From assembly GCF_014646075.1 (NCBI RefSeq), contig NZ_BMMT01000002.1, forward strand, positions 496,001-560,000: 64,000 nt of DNA, in the 5' to 3' direction. This document shows, in pieces, positions 1 through 10,769 of the stretch (its first letter is position 1; each line of letters starts with the position of its first letter). Under the pieces are notes generated by a model. It was not told the origin of the DNA and did no database searches. It saw only the letters and a program-made list of their open reading frames with translations. Source of the DNA: Saccharopolyspora thermophila. Its GTDB lineage: Bacteria; Actinomycetota; Actinomycetes; Mycobacteriales; Pseudonocardiaceae. The position numbers were made by a program, and so were the translations under genes.

Positions 1-1992
1 CTCACCGACATCGTCAAGGCGCTGGACGATCCGGTCGCGGTGGAGGAGGTCGGCCGCGCCGTGGGCAGCCGACTGGTCGAGATCCACGCCACCGGTGAGG
101 ACAGCCTGACGCTGAGCCTGGCCGTGCTGCGCGACGCGCTGGTCCACCAGCTCGGCAACGACGAGGTGCGCGGCATGATGGGCCTCGTCGCCGCGATCGC
201 CGCCGGGTACGCCGCGGCCGACCGCGAGAGCACGTTCATCCAGCAGGAGACGCTGAAGAAGGCGCTGCTGCGGTCGAAGCTGAAGGCCGACCGGGAACTG
301 GCGGCCAGCGAGGCGCGGTTCGGGGAGGTGTTCACCACCACCCCGATCGGGGTCGCGATCTGCGACCTGACCGGCAAGTTCGTGCAGGTCAACCCGGCCT
401 GGGAGGCCACCCTCGGCTACCACTCGCAGCACCTGGCGTCGATGACGATCCACGACCTGTTCCATCCCGACGACGCCGAGTACCTGACCAGCGCCTACGC
501 CGAACTGGCCGAGGGCGGCAGCGCCCAGCGGCTCAGCGAGCGGAAACGCCTGCTGCGCGCCAACGGCGAGGAAGCCTGGGCGTACCTGGCGGTGTCGGTG
601 CTGCGCGGATCGGACGGGGCGCCGTGCAACTTCGTCACGATGGTCGAGGACATCACCGAACTGCACATGCTGCAGGAGCGCTTCCAGTACCAGGCGCTGC
701 ACGACGCGCTGACCGGGTTGCCGAACCGGCAGTTCTTCCACACCCGGCTGGAGGCGGCCATCGCGCAGCTGCCCGCGGACGCCCGGCTGACGCTGTACCA
801 CCTGAGCCTGGACGGCTTCGAGCTGATCAACGACGGGCTGGGCTACGAGGTCGGCGACCGGGTGATCAAGGTGGTGGCCCGGCGGCTGGAGGCGCTGGTC
901 GAGAACGAGGAGGCCATCGTCGCCCGCTTCGGCGGCACCGAGTTCGCCGTCATGATCTGGGAGCAGGCGACGACCCCACCGGTCGCGCAGCTGCCCCAGC
1001 TGATCAACGAGATGCTCGCCGAACCCATCTACGTCGGCGAGCACGGCATCGCCGCGTCGGCCAGTGTCGGCGTGGTCCAGCGGGTGGTGGCCGAAGCGGA
1101 CGCGGCGAACATGCTGTGGGCCGCGGACGTCGCGTTGCGCCGCGCGGAGTCGGCGGGCAAGCGGCAGTGGGCGCTGTTCGACCCGGACCGGGCGCCGGAG
1201 GAGCGCGTCGAGTCCAAGCTGGCGGCGGTGATGCCGGGCGGCCTGGAGCTCGGGGAGTTCGACGTGGTCTACCGGCCGCTGGCGCGGCTGGACTCCGGTC
1301 GGCTGGTCACGTTGCGGGCCGAACTGCGATGGGAGACCGGTCAGTACGGCACCTTCGAGCACACCGAGGTCCTGCGGCTGGCCGAGCGGTCCGGGGTGAC
1401 GTTGTCGCTGCGGGACTGGATGTTCCAGACGGCCTGGCAGCAACTGCGCGAGTGGCACGAGTCCGGGCACCGGGTGCGGTTGACGCTCATGCTGAGCCGC
1501 AACCAGGGCCAGGATCCCGACCTGGCCGCGATGATCCACCGCGCGCTCGACGCGGGGGACGTCGATCCGCAGTGGCTGCGGCTGTGCCTGCCGGTGGCGG
1601 CGGTCGGCGGCGACAACGAGGAAGCCCGCGACAACGTCCGCTATCTCGCCAACCGCGGCATCGGGACGTCCCTGCACGGCTTCCACGGCTCGCCCGAGGA
1701 ACTGCGGCTGCTGCGCGACCTGCCGGCCGACGTGGTGCGCCTGGACGACGCACTGGTCGACATCGTGCGCACCGCGGAATCCCCGGAAGTGCCCGAGGTG
1801 CAGGCGATCCGCAGCCTGGTGCCGCTGGTGCACGCATGCGGCGCGGCGGTGTGCGTCAGCGGGGTCGACTCCGAGGAGCAGGCGGCGGTCTGGCGGGAGA
1901 TCGGCTGTGAGATCGGCGCCGGAGCGCTCTTCGGCGAACCCCTACTGTCCTTCGACGTCCCCGACTTTCTCGAGGGCACCAACCTCGCCTAG
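1..1992 (+). CDS. PAS-GGDEF-EAL signalling protein, 5' end outside the window
   Basis: The reading frame is open from base 1, so the N terminus lies upstream; the GTG at 40 is only the first internal start. Domain order is a helical N-terminal part, a PAS domain (about bases 320-660, closing with VEDITE), a GGDEF domain opened by ALTGLPNRQFF, and an EAL-like domain to the end. Such proteins make, break or sense cyclic di-GMP. The key motifs are degenerate. The GGDEF signature reads GGTEF (931-945), the EAL signature reads RAELRWE instead of EALLRW (1315-1335), and the DDFG-type metal site reads HGFH (1675-1686). Phosphodiesterase activity is therefore unlikely, and cyclase activity doubtful; a sensor or effector role is more plausible. 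The family assignment is firm, the activity is inference. Confidence 0.9.
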   Translation, partial: LTDIVKALDDPVAVEEVGRAVGSRLVEIHATGEDSLTLSLAVLRDALVHQLGNDEVRGMMGLVAAIAAGYAAADRESTFIQQETLKKALLRSKLKADRELAASEARFGEVFTTTPIGVAICDLTGKFVQVNPAWEATLGYHSQHLASMTIHDLFHPDDAEYLTSAYAELAEGGSAQRLSERKRLLRANGEEAWAYLAVSVLRGSDGAPCNFVTMVEDITELHMLQERFQYQALHDALTGLPNRQFFHTRLEAAIAQLPADARLTLYHLSLDGFELINDGLGYEVGDRVIKVVARRLEALVENEEAIVARFGGTEFAVMIWEQATTPPVAQLPQLINEMLAEPIYVGEHGIAASASVGVVQRVVAEADAANMLWAADVALRRAESAGKRQWALFDPDRAPEERVESKLAAVMPGGLELGEFDVVYRPLARLDSGRLVTLRAELRWETGQYGTFEHTEVLRLAERSGVTLSLRDWMFQTAWQQLREWHESGHRVRLTLMLSRNQGQDPDLAAMIHRALDAGDVDPQWLRLCLPVAAVGGDNEEARDNVRYLANRGIGTSLHGFHGSPEELRLLRDLPADVVRLDDALVDIVRTAESPEVPEVQAIRSLVPLVHACGAAVCVSGVDSEEQAAVWREIGCEIGAGALFGEPLLSFDVPDFLEGTNLA

Positions 1993-2087
1993 CGCTCCGC
2001 AGCGCCCCTCTCAGCAAGCACCGAGCCGCCCGGGGCGGCGATCCTGCCAGGGTTGCAGCCGCCGCTGTAGCCCGAAAAACAACGGGA

Positions 2088-2444
2088 TCACGCCTCCAGT
2101 GCGGCGCGCACGATCGCCAGCGCGTCCTCGCGGCGGATGCCCAGGGCCCGGGTGATCTGCGCGTACGTCGCCGCCGCTTCGGCGGCCCGCGCCGCCGCCT
2201 GGTCGCCCGCGTCGCTGACGAACGTGCCCGCCCGGCCACGGGTTTCCAGCAGCCCCGCCTGCTCCAGCTCCCGGTACGCCCGGGCCGCGGTGTTCACCGC
2301 GATGCCCAGGTCGGCCGCCAGCGCGCGGACCGTCGGCAGCTTCGCCCCCACCGGCAGCTCGCCGCTGTTGATCTGCTCGGCGATGGCCGACCGCACCTGC
2401 TCGTAGGGCGGGACGTCCGAGGTGCTGTCAACACTGATCCGCAT
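2088..2444 (-). CDS. Short GntR-family regulator of the mut operon
   Basis: 118 residues. The N-terminal half is a GntR winged helix (PPYEQVRSAIAEQINSGEL, then VRALAADLGIAVNTAARAYR), followed by a short helical tail of about 40 residues as in the small YtrA-like GntR proteins, with no large ligand domain. It lies 25 bases downstream of meaB on the same strand and is the last gene of the mutA-mutB-meaB-gntR group. The same order is known from Saccharopolyspora erythraea, where the GntR gene influences methylmalonyl-CoA metabolism. A role in regulating this operon is inferred from position. The ATG start sits just after the meaB stop with no other good candidate. Confidence 0.85.
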   Translation of the reverse strand: MRISVDSTSDVPPYEQVRSAIAEQINSGELPVGAKLPTVRALAADLGIAVNTAARAYRELEQAGLLETRGRAGTFVSDAGDQAAARAAEAAATYAQITRALGIRREDALAIVRAALEA

Positions 2445-2469
2445 GGCTCTCCGAGACTCTCTGAAATGG

Positions 2470-3456
2470 TCAGGACTTCCGGAAGGCGTCGAGCAGCCGG
2501 TCGGCGGCGAGGCTGGCGGTGAGCTCCCCGGCGCGCACCGCGGCCTCCACGTCGTCGACGATCGCCCGCACCGCCGGGTGGCGGGTCAGCTCCGACATCA
2601 GCTGGTCGCGGACCAGCGCCCAGGTCCACTCGACCTGCTGGCGGCTGCGCTTCTCGGTCAACTCGCCGGTGTCCTCCAGTACCGCCCGGTGCCGCACGAC
2701 CTGCTCCCACACCGCGTCCAGGCCGGTTCCGGTCAGGCCGCTGCAGGTCAGCACCGGGGGAGTCCAGTTCGCGCTGAGCGGGGTGAGCAGGCGCAGCGCG
2801 CCGCGCAGCTCGCGGGCCGCCTTGCGCGCCTCGGCCTCGTGATCGCCGTCGGCCTTGTTGACCGCGATGACGTCGGCCAGCTCCAGCACGCCCTTCTTGA
2901 TGCCCTGCAGCTGGTCGCCGGTGCGGGCGAGGGTGAGCAGCAGGAAGCAGTCCACCATGCCCGCCACGGCCACCTCGGACTGACCGACGCCGACGGTCTC
3001 CACCAGCACCACGTCGAACCCGGCCGCCTCCATCAGCACGATCGTCTCGCGGGTCGCGCGCGCGACGCCGCCGAGCGTGCCGGCCGACGGCGACGGTCGC
3101 ACGAACGCCGCCGGATCGGTCGCCAGCCGCCCCATCCGCGTCTTGTCGCCCAGGATGCTGCCGCCACTGCGCGTCGACGACGGGTCGACCGCGAGCACCG
3201 CCACGCGGTGCCCGGCGGCGGTCAGCATCGAGCCCAGCGACTCGATGAACGTCGACTTGCCGACCCCGGGCACCCCGGTGATGCCGACCCGGTGCGCGCC
3301 GCCGCTGTGCGGCAGCAGCTCGACGAGCAGTTCCTGCGCCCGCGCGCGGTGGTCGGCGCGGGTCGACTCCACGAGCGTGATCGCCTGCGCCAGCTTGGTG
3401 CGGGAGCCGGCGAGCACGCCCTCGGCGTAGTCCTGGACGTCGATGGTGCGGGGCAT
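2470..3456 (-). CDS. meaB: Methylmalonyl-CoA mutase-associated GTPase MeaB
   Basis: 328 residues from the ATG at 3456, where the protein begins [15 protein letters not shown]; a GTG-type extension to 3507 is possible but adds residues atypical of the family. A G3E-class P-loop GTPase: Walker A in GVPGVGKST, a [18 protein letters not shown] switch region and the NKAD guanine-specificity motif. MeaB gates cobalamin loading and protects methylmalonyl-CoA mutase from inactivation, with GTP hydrolysis. It follows mutB directly on the same strand, the usual placement. Nothing is missing from the family motifs. Confidence 0.95.
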   Translation of the reverse strand: MPRTIDVQDYAEGVLAGSRTKLAQAITLVESTRADHRARAQELLVELLPHSGGAHRVGITGVPGVGKSTFIESLGSMLTAAGHRVAVLAVDPSSTRSGGSILGDKTRMGRLATDPAAFVRPSPSAGTLGGVARATRETIVLMEAAGFDVVLVETVGVGQSEVAVAGMVDCFLLLTLARTGDQLQGIKKGVLELADVIAVNKADGDHEAEARKAARELRGALRLLTPLSANWTPPVLTCSGLTGTGLDAVWEQVVRHRAVLEDTGELTEKRSRQQVEWTWALVRDQLMSELTRHPAVRAIVDDVEAAVRAGELTASLAADRLLDAFRKS

Positions 3457-3518
3457 GACCAGACCTGTCTGTCGAACTCGTTCTGCCAAGCGGCTGCGCC
3501 GCTGCACAGGACAGTCTC

Positions 3519-5735
3519 TCAGTGCTCCAGCCGGGTGCGGAGTTCGTCGAGCAGGCCCAGCGCGGCGTCGGCGATCACGGTGCCGGGCGGGAAGATCGCG
3601 CTCGCCCCCGCCTGCCGCAGGGCGTCGAAGTCGGAGGGCGGGATGACGCCGCCGACGACGATCATGATGTCCTCGCGCCCCAGTTCGGCCAGTTCGTCGC
3701 GCAGCGCGGGCACCAGCGTGAGGTGCCCGGCGGCGAGGCTGGAGACCCCGACGATGTGCACGTCGGACTCGGCGGCCTGCCGGGCCACCTCGGCCGGGGT
3801 CTGGAACAGCGGCCCCACGTCGACGTCGAAACCGAGATCGGCGAAGGCGGTGGCGATCACCTTCTGCCCGCGGTCGTGGCCGTCCTGGCCCATCTTGGCG
3901 ACCAGAATGCGCGGTCGGCGGCCCTCGGCCTCGGCGAACTCCTCAACCTGGCGGCGAACTTCAGCCAGCCGCTCCGACGGCCCCGACTCCTCCCGGTACA
4001 CGCCGGTGATGGTACGGATCTGCCCGGAGTGACGGCCGAAGACCTTCTCCAGCGCGCCCGAAATCTCCCCGACGGTCGCCTTCGCGCGGGCCGCGTCCAC
4101 CGCCAGGGTCAGCAGGTTGTGCGCCAGGTCGTCCGGTCGCTCGCCGGACATCGCGGCCTCGGCCGCGGCGGTGAGCCGACGCAGCGCGTCCTCGCACGCC
4201 TGGGGGTCGCGTTCCTCGCGCAGCCGCCGCAGCTTCTCCAGCTGCTGCGCGCGGACCACGGCATTGTCCACTTTGAGCACATCGACCTGCTCGTCGCCGT
4301 CGTAGCGGTACCTGTTGACACCGATCAGTGGCTGGCGGCCGGAGTCGATGCGGGCCTGGGTGCGGGCGGCGGCCTCCTCGATGCGCAGCTTCGGCAGGCC
4401 CGCGTCGATGGCCTGCGCCATGCCACCGGCGTTCTCGACCTCGGTGAGGTGCGCCCAGGCGCGTTCGGCGAGGTCCTGGGTCAGCCGCTCCAGGTAGTAG
4501 CTGCCGCCCCACGGGTCGATCACCCGCGTGGTGCCGGACTCCTGCTGGAGCACCAGCTGCGTGTTACGGGCGATGCGCGCGGAGAAGTCGGTGGGCAGCG
4601 CCAGCGCCTCGTCGAGCGCGTTGGTGTGCAGCGACTGGGTGTGGCCCTGGGTGGCGGCCATTGCCTCCACGCAGGTGCGCACCACGTTGTTGTAGACGTC
4701 CTGGGCGGTCAGCGACCAGCCGGAGGTCTGCGAGTGGGTGCGCAGCGACAGCGATTTCGGGTTCTTCGGCCCAAACTGCCTGACCAGCTTCGCCCACAGC
4801 AGGCGGGCGGCGCGCAGCTTCGCGACCTCCATCGCGAAGTTCATCCCGATACCCCAGAAGAACGACAGGCGCGGGGCGAAGGAGTCGATGTCCAGCCCGG
4901 CCTGCAGTCCGGCGCGCAGGTACTCCACCCCGTCGGCCAGCGTGTAGGCCAGCTCCAGGTCGGCGGTCGCCCCGGCCTCCTGGATGTGGTAGCCGGAGAT
5001 CGAGATGGAGTTGAACTTCGGCATCCGCTGCGAGGTGAAGGCGAAGATGTCGGAGATGATCCGCATCGACGGCTGAGGCGGGTAGATGTAGGTGTTGCGG
5101 ACCATGAACTCCTTGAGGATGTCGTTCTGGATGGTCCCGGCCAGCTTCTCCGGCGGGACGCCCTGCTCCTCGGCGGCGACGATGTAGAGCGCCATCACCG
5201 GCAGCACCGCGCCGTTCATGGTCATCGACACGCTCATCTTCTCCAGCGGGATGCCGTCGAAGAGCTGCCGCATGTCGTAGATCGAGTCGATGGCCACCCC
5301 GGCCATGCCGACGTCGCCGGCGACGCGCGGGTGGTCGGAGTCGTAGCCGCGGTGGGTGGCCAGGTCGAAGGCCACCGACAGGCCCTTCTGCCCGGCGGCG
5401 AGGTTGCGCCGGTAGAAGGCGTTGGACTCCTCGGCGGTGGAGAACCCCGCGTACTGCCGGATGGTCCACGGCTGGGTGACGTACATCGTCGGGTACGGGC
5501 CACGCAGGAACGGCGCCAGCCCCGGGTAGGTGCGCAGGAAGTCCAGCCCCTCGGTGTCGGCCGCGGTGTACAGCGGCCGGATCCCGATGCCCTCCGGGGC
5601 CTCCCACACCAGGGCGTCGGCCTCCTTGCCGGTGGCCGCGAGCACGTCGGCCCGCCACCGCTGCAGCTGCGGCTGATCGGCCGGGGCGGCGGCCGTGTCC
5701 AGGGGGATCTCGGCGAAGTTCGGGATCTGCGTCAT
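3519..5735 (-). CDS. mutB: Methylmalonyl-CoA mutase large (catalytic) subunit
   Basis: 738 residues. Catalyses the adenosylcobalamin-dependent interconversion of (R)-methylmalonyl-CoA and succinyl-CoA, linking propionate and odd-chain metabolism and polyketide extender supply to the TCA cycle. The N-terminal TIM barrel carries [16 protein letters not shown]. The C-terminal B12 domain carries the cobalt-ligand motif DGHDRG and the following GVSSLAAGH. Start is ATG at 5735, which overlaps the mutA stop by four bases (ATGA), so translation is probably coupled. The frame stays open upstream into mutA, but that extension is antisense-like arginine-rich noise and is not part of the protein. Confidence 0.97.
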   Translation of the reverse strand: MTQIPNFAEIPLDTAAAPADQPQLQRWRADVLAATGKEADALVWEAPEGIGIRPLYTAADTEGLDFLRTYPGLAPFLRGPYPTMYVTQPWTIRQYAGFSTAEESNAFYRRNLAAGQKGLSVAFDLATHRGYDSDHPRVAGDVGMAGVAIDSIYDMRQLFDGIPLEKMSVSMTMNGAVLPVMALYIVAAEEQGVPPEKLAGTIQNDILKEFMVRNTYIYPPQPSMRIISDIFAFTSQRMPKFNSISISGYHIQEAGATADLELAYTLADGVEYLRAGLQAGLDIDSFAPRLSFFWGIGMNFAMEVAKLRAARLLWAKLVRQFGPKNPKSLSLRTHSQTSGWSLTAQDVYNNVVRTCVEAMAATQGHTQSLHTNALDEALALPTDFSARIARNTQLVLQQESGTTRVIDPWGGSYYLERLTQDLAERAWAHLTEVENAGGMAQAIDAGLPKLRIEEAAARTQARIDSGRQPLIGVNRYRYDGDEQVDVLKVDNAVVRAQQLEKLRRLREERDPQACEDALRRLTAAAEAAMSGERPDDLAHNLLTLAVDAARAKATVGEISGALEKVFGRHSGQIRTITGVYREESGPSERLAEVRRQVEEFAEAEGRRPRILVAKMGQDGHDRGQKVIATAFADLGFDVDVGPLFQTPAEVARQAAESDVHIVGVSSLAAGHLTLVPALRDELAELGREDIMIVVGGVIPPSDFDALRQAGASAIFPPGTVIADAALGLLDELRTRLEH

Positions 5736-7597
5736 CGTCCCACTCCCAACCTGTCCTGGACGTCGGTGAGGACGGCCAGCGCATCGCATCCGGCGAAGAC
5801 GAACCCGTCCGCCCGCGCCGTGCCGGGTTTCCCGGCCAGCAGCACGTGCCGGGCCCCGGCCTGCCTGAGCGCCCGGGCGGTTTCCTCGGCGCGTTCGGCG
5901 TAGAGCTCGTCGCTGGAGCACAGGCACACCACCGGTTGCCCGCGGTAGGCGGCGAGAACGTCCGCAGTGGACTCCGTGGCCCCGGCGTCGGTGCTTGCGA
6001 TGCCGCCCGCGGCGAACAGGTTCCGGGCGAACGAGGCCCGCACGTGGTGCGCGGCCAGCGAGCCCAGCGTCGCGAGGAACACCGCGGGCCGGGTGCCGGT
6101 GGCGGCCAGGTGCGCGTCGGCGGCGTCGCGGAGCCGTTCGAAGTCCTCGGCGTAGCGGTGCACCGGCAGGCCCCCGCCGGGCCGTTGCGGCAACGGCACG
6201 CGCTGCAGCGGCGGCTCGTCGAGGTTCGGGAACTCGCTGACACCGGTGATCGGGTCGCGGCGGTGCGCGATCGCCTCGCGGCGCCGCTCCCAGGTGGCGG
6301 CGAGCTCGTCGGCGACCAGCCCGGACTCCAGCGCGGCGGGCAGCCCCCCGGCCGCTTCGATGCGCTGGAACCAGCGCCACGCCGCCCGCGCCAGCTCGTC
6401 GGTCAGGCTTTCCACGTACCAGGAGCCGCCCGCGGGGTCGATCACCTGCGCCAGGTGCGACTCCTCCAGCAGCAGCGACTGGGTGTTGCGCGCGATGCGG
6501 CGGGCGAAGGAGTCCGGCAGCCCGATGGCGGCGTCGAACGGCAGCGTGGTCACCGCCTGCGCGCCGCCCATCCCCGCGGCGAAGGTGGCGATGGTGGTGC
6601 GCAGCATGTTCACCCACGGGTCGCGGCGGGTCAGCATCGCCGCCGAGGTCACCGCGTGCTGCGCCTGCGCCCGCGCCGGTTCGGCGACGCCGCAGGAGCG
6701 GGTCACCTGCTCCCACAGCCGGCGGGCGGCGCGCAGCTTGGCGATGGTGAGGAACTGGTCGGCGGTCGCGGCGTAGCGGAACTCCAGCAGCCGGGCCGCG
6801 GTGTCCACGTCCAGCCCGGCCTCGGTCAGCCACCGCAGGTAGGTGGTGGCGGCGGCGAGCGAGCAGCCGAGCTCCTGCGCGTCGGAGCCACCCGCCTCGT
6901 GGTAGGGCAGCCCGTCGACGACCAACGCCCCGAGTTCGGGGAAGTCCGCGGCGCAGCGGCGCGCCAGCGACACCGCGACCTCGGCGTCCGCGGGGCGGCC
7001 GGTCCTGGCCTGCTCGGCCAGCGGGTCGGCGCCGAGGTTGCCGCGCAGCGCGCTGCCGCGCACCCCCTGCTCGGCGGCCAGCGCGAGCAGCGCCTCCGCC
7101 GCGACGCCGGCATCCGCACCGGCGTCCAGGGTCACGCCGATCATGTCGAGGTGGACACCGTCGAGGGCGTCCGCGAGGTCGTCCACGGCCAGCCCACCGG
7201 CGCCGAGCCGCAGCCACAGCGACGACACGCCGTTGTGGAGGTCCGCCAAGATCTCCCGGTTGGTCTCCGCGGCGTCGGGGTTCTCGTGCCGCTGCCGCAC
7301 GTCCCAGCCGTCGGCGACGCTGCCCTGCGGGCGGCTGCCGCGCACGAACGGCGCCAGCCCAGGCAGCCCGGACTCCGTCGGGCCCTCGGTGTAGAGGGGG
7401 TGCACGGTGATGCCGTCGTAGGTGGTGGTGGCGAGCACGTCCTCCACCGCCTCGCCGGGGGCCTGCTCGCTGAGCAGCCCGGACCGCGCCAGCACCGTCC
7501 GCACCTGGTCCCGCCACTGCTCGCGGGTCGGTTCCGGGAACTCCGCAGCCAGGACGAGTTCCGGTCCGCCGCAGCTCGCCGTCGAGTGCGCCACCAT
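5732..7597 (-). CDS. mutA: Methylmalonyl-CoA mutase small subunit
   Basis: 621 residues, starting with [14 protein letters not shown] at the ATG at 7597. It is homologous to MutB along its length, but the cobalamin domain has lost the DxHxxG cobalt ligand: the equivalent stretch reads [16 protein letters not shown]. This is normal for the non-catalytic subunit of the heterodimer. First gene of the mutA-mutB-meaB-gntR operon; the four-base ATGA overlap with mutB suggests equimolar translation. The 176 bases upstream to the divergent-side neighbour at 7774 should hold the operon promoter, but I cannot point to a clear -10/-35 pair. Confidence 0.95.
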   Translation of the reverse strand: MVAHSTASCGGPELVLAAEFPEPTREQWRDQVRTVLARSGLLSEQAPGEAVEDVLATTTYDGITVHPLYTEGPTESGLPGLAPFVRGSRPQGSVADGWDVRQRHENPDAAETNREILADLHNGVSSLWLRLGAGGLAVDDLADALDGVHLDMIGVTLDAGADAGVAAEALLALAAEQGVRGSALRGNLGADPLAEQARTGRPADAEVAVSLARRCAADFPELGALVVDGLPYHEAGGSDAQELGCSLAAATTYLRWLTEAGLDVDTAARLLEFRYAATADQFLTIAKLRAARRLWEQVTRSCGVAEPARAQAQHAVTSAAMLTRRDPWVNMLRTTIATFAAGMGGAQAVTTLPFDAAIGLPDSFARRIARNTQSLLLEESHLAQVIDPAGGSWYVESLTDELARAAWRWFQRIEAAGGLPAALESGLVADELAATWERRREAIAHRRDPITGVSEFPNLDEPPLQRVPLPQRPGGGLPVHRYAEDFERLRDAADAHLAATGTRPAVFLATLGSLAAHHVRASFARNLFAAGGIASTDAGATESTADVLAAYRGQPVVCLCSSDELYAERAEETARALRQAGARHVLLAGKPGTARADGFVFAGCDALAVLTDVQDRLGVGR

Positions 7598-7773
7598 GGC
7601 TGTGATGGTAGGCCGGTGCCCCGGGACCGAACCCGATCACGACTGTGAGGCACGTCGCAGGCCGCGCGAGCGGCCCGCCGGTTGTTGGGACCCCGAGCCG
7701 CCGGCCCGCCGGATTTGGCGGGATCCCACAAACGCGCGGTGTGCTCGGCGTCTGATCCGGCGATCCGGGGCGG

Positions 7774-7977
7774 CTACGGTTCGTGGCCGCGGCCGCAGAG
7801 GTGGTAGACCCACCCCGCCTCCGGCGTGTAGTGGAGCTCGTAGTGGGTCTCGATCTTCGGGCCGTCGTGCAGGTAGATGTGGCGCAGGAGGCGGCCGGCG
7901 ACCGCCTCCGAGTCGCGCAGGCCCTGCACGCGCCCGTCCAGCGGCCCGCCCACGAAGCGCACGTGTCGGTTCGTCAT
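7774..7977 (-). CDS. Small conserved-looking hypothetical protein (67 residues)
   Basis: ATG at 7977, stop TAG at 7774-7776. The product begins [17 protein letters not shown] and ends [10 protein letters not shown]. The composition is not the arginine/proline-rich noise seen in shadow frames here: it has ordered aromatic and histidine residues ([25 protein letters not shown]) typical of a small beta-rich domain. It lies between the mut operon and the helicase gene, divergent from the helicase with 180 bases between starts. A very long antisense frame across the helicase ends in this same frame, but only this last part looks like protein. No function can be assigned. Confidence 0.65.
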   Translation of the reverse strand: MTNRHVRFVGGPLDGRVQGLRDSEAVAGRLLRHIYLHDGPKIETHYELHYTPEAGWVYHLCGRGHEP

Positions 7978-8157
7978 GCCTTCATTGTCGAGCACCGCGC
8001 GCGACGCGTCTGCCGTCGAAGAGGTGGTCGGCCCGCAGCGCCTGGGCCGGTGGTGGCCGCCCACCGCAGGCGTCGCCGCCGGTGACCACCGCGTCGCGCC
8101 CGCAGGGCCACCCCGGCTGGCCACCGCCGAAGCTGACCAGGGACGATCGGAGGCACG

Positions 8158-10671
8158 ATGAAGCTCACCGACCTGCTCCCCGCGCCCGGCACCGGCGACC
8201 CGGACCCGGACGCGATCCTCGACGCGTTCGTCACCTGGACCACCGACCAGGGCATCGAGCTCTACCCAGCGCAGGAGGAAGCGCTGATGGAGGTGGTGAC
8301 CGGGGCGAACCTGATCCTGAGCACCCCGACCGGGTCCGGCAAGAGCCTGGTGGCCACCGGCGCCCACTTCACCGCCCTGGCCGCCGGCAAGCGCAGCTTC
8401 TACACCGCGCCCATCAAGGCCCTGGTGTCGGAGAAGTTCTTCGCCCTGGTCGACGTCTTCGGCGCCGACAACGTCGGCATGATGACCGGCGACAGCAGCG
8501 TCAACGCCGACGCGCCGATCATCTGCTGCACCGCCGAGATCCTGGCCAACGTCGCGCTGCGCGACGGCGACCGCGCCGATGTCGACCAGGTCGTGATGGA
8601 CGAGTTCCACTTCTACTCCGAGCCCGACCGGGGCTGGGCCTGGCAGGTGCCGCTGCTGGAGCTGCCGCGCACCCAGTTCGTGCTCATGTCGGCCACCCTC
8701 GGCGACGTCAGCTTCTTCCAGAAGGACCTCACCCGGCGCACCGGCCGGGAGACCGCGGTCGTCACCTCGGCGGAGCGGCCGATCCCGCTGACCTTCCGCT
8801 ACGCGAAGACGCCGCTGCACGAGACCATCGAGGAACTGCTGGCCGGGAACCAGGCCCCGGTCTACGTCGTGTACTTCAACCAGGCGTCCGCGCTGGAGCA
8901 GGCGCAGGCGCTGATGAGCGTCAAGGTCGCCACCCGCGAGCAGCGCGACCGCATCGCCGAGGCGATCGGCGACTTCCGGTTCACCGCCGGGTTCGGCAAA
9001 ACCCTGTCGCGGCTGGTGCGGCACGGCATCGGCGTGCACCACGCCGGGATGCTGCCGAAGTACCGTCGGCTGGTCGAGCAGCTCGCGCAGGCCGGGCTGC
9101 TCAAGGTCATCTGCGGCACCGACACCCTCGGCGTGGGCATCAACGTGCCGATCCGCACCGTGCTGCTCACCGCGCTGACCAAGTTCGACGGGACCCGCAC
9201 CCGGCACCTGAAGGCCCGCGAGTTCCACCAGATCGCCGGGCGCGCGGGCCGCGCCGGCTACGACACCGCGGGATACGTGGTGGTGCAGGCGCCGGAGCAC
9301 GAGATCGAGAACGAGCGGGCGCTGGCCAAGGCCGGGGACGACCCGAAGAAGAAGCGCAAGCTGGTGCGCAAGAAGGCGCCCGAGGGCTTCGTGTCCTGGA
9401 GCGAGAGGACCTTCGACAAGCTGGTTGCCGCCGAACCCGAGCCGCTGCGCTCCAGCTTCGCGGTCAACCACGCGATGCTGCTGAACGTCATCAACCGCCC
9501 CGGCGATGCGTTCGCCGCGATGAAGCACCTGCTCACCGACAACCACGAGGACCGGCCGGCGCAGCGACGCCACATCCTGCGCGCGATCGCGATCTACCGC
9601 GCGCTGCGGGCCGCCGGGGTGGTCGAGCAGCTCGACGAGCCCGACGAGCAGGGCCGCCGGGTGCGGTTGACCGTGGACCTGCAGTTCGACTTCGCACTCA
9701 ACCAGCCGCTGTCGCCGTTCGCGCTGGCCGCCATCGAGCTGCTGGACGCCGAGTCGCCGAGCTACCCGCTGGACGTGCTGTCCGTCATCGAGTCCACGTT
9801 GGACGACCCGCGGCAGGTGCTGGCGCAGCAGCAGTTCAAGGCCCGCGGCGAGGCGGTGGCGCAGATGAAGGCCGACGGCATCGACTACGACGAGCGGATG
9901 GAGCTGCTGGAGGAGATCACCCACCCCCGTCCGCTGGCCGACCTGCTGGAAGCCGCCTACGAGACCTACCGCAAGGGCCACCCGTGGGTCGGCGAGCACG
10001 AGCTGTCGCCGAAGTCGGTGGCCCGCGACATGTACGAGCGGGCGATGAACTTCGTCGAGTTCGTCAACCACTACGGGCTGGCCCGCTCCGAGGGTCTGGT
10101 GCTGCGTTACCTGGCCGACGTGTACAAGGCGCTGCGGCACACCGTGCCCGATGACGCCAAGACCGAGGAGCTCACCGACATCATCGAGTGGCTCGGCGAA
10201 CTGGTCCGCCAGGTCGACTCCAGCCTGCTCGACGAGTGGGAGAAGCTGCGCCATCCGGGTGCCGAACCCACGGCCGCCCCGGTCGACGAGGAGCCCGAGC
10301 GGATCACCCGCAACCAGCGGGCCTTCCGGGTGCAGGTGCGCAACGCCCTGTTCCGCCGCGTGGAGCTGGCGGCCCGCCGCTGCTACGACGAGCTGGGCGC
10401 GCTGGATGCCGACAGCGGGTGGGACGCCGACGCGTGGGCCGACGCGCTGGAGGAGTACTTCGACCAGCACGACGAGATCGGCACCGGCCCGGACGCGCGC
10501 GGCCCGGCGCTGCTGATGATCACCGAGGAGCCCGACCGCTGGCTGGTGCGGCAGATCTTCGACGACCCGGAGGGAGACCACGACTGGGGCATCAGCGCCG
10601 AGGTCGACCTCGCCGCCTCCGACGAAGCGGGCGCGGCCGTCCTCCGCATCACGGCCGTCAACCAGCTCTGA
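8158..10671 (+). CDS. DEAD/DEAH-box RNA helicase with DUF3516-type C terminus
   Basis: 837 residues. Superfamily 2 helicase core with Walker A STPTGSGKS, motif II MDEFH (a DEVH-type variant), motif III SAT (LMSATLGD), and motif VI in HQIAGRAGRAGYDT. The order and the IAGRAGRAG motif place it near the Ski2/Mtr4-like helicases. The large C-terminal half (from about residue 400) is the extension known as DUF3516 in actinobacterial members, thought to bind RNA. The lysine-rich PKKKRKLVRKKA insert (about 9345-9390) fits nucleic-acid contact. Start is ATG with GAGGCACG upstream. Stands alone; substrate unknown. Confidence 0.92.
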   Translation: MKLTDLLPAPGTGDPDPDAILDAFVTWTTDQGIELYPAQEEALMEVVTGANLILSTPTGSGKSLVATGAHFTALAAGKRSFYTAPIKALVSEKFFALVDVFGADNVGMMTGDSSVNADAPIICCTAEILANVALRDGDRADVDQVVMDEFHFYSEPDRGWAWQVPLLELPRTQFVLMSATLGDVSFFQKDLTRRTGRETAVVTSAERPIPLTFRYAKTPLHETIEELLAGNQAPVYVVYFNQASALEQAQALMSVKVATREQRDRIAEAIGDFRFTAGFGKTLSRLVRHGIGVHHAGMLPKYRRLVEQLAQAGLLKVICGTDTLGVGINVPIRTVLLTALTKFDGTRTRHLKAREFHQIAGRAGRAGYDTAGYVVVQAPEHEIENERALAKAGDDPKKKRKLVRKKAPEGFVSWSERTFDKLVAAEPEPLRSSFAVNHAMLLNVINRPGDAFAAMKHLLTDNHEDRPAQRRHILRAIAIYRALRAAGVVEQLDEPDEQGRRVRLTVDLQFDFALNQPLSPFALAAIELLDAESPSYPLDVLSVIESTLDDPRQVLAQQQFKARGEAVAQMKADGIDYDERMELLEEITHPRPLADLLEAAYETYRKGHPWVGEHELSPKSVARDMYERAMNFVEFVNHYGLARSEGLVLRYLADVYKALRHTVPDDAKTEELTDIIEWLGELVRQVDSSLLDEWEKLRHPGAEPTAAPVDEEPERITRNQRAFRVQVRNALFRRVELAARRCYDELGALDADSGWDADAWADALEEYFDQHDEIGTGPDARGPALLMITEEPDRWLVRQIFDDPEGDHDWGISAEVDLAASDEAGAAVLRITAVNQL

Positions 10672-10769
10672 CCGGCGCCTCACCCGATCGTGGGGTACAC
10701 CGACGGCGGTGGCGGCCACGGTGGGGCCCGCCTAGCATCCCTGGCGAGCTCGCAGAGAGGAGTCCGCAC

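Noticed and set aside
3522..5903. A 793-residue plus-strand open frame opposite mutB
   Set aside because: Antisense shadow of a clearly coding, motif-complete gene; no domain seen.
3519..7640. A 1373-residue fused mutase
   Set aside because: The frame runs through mutA antisense-like sequence by chance; the ATGA overlap and MutB N terminus fix the start at 5735.
7978..10719. A 981-residue minus-strand open frame opposite the helicase
   Set aside because: It mirrors helicase codons in a GC-rich genome and has shadow-like composition; only the last 67 residues (7774-7977) look like a protein.
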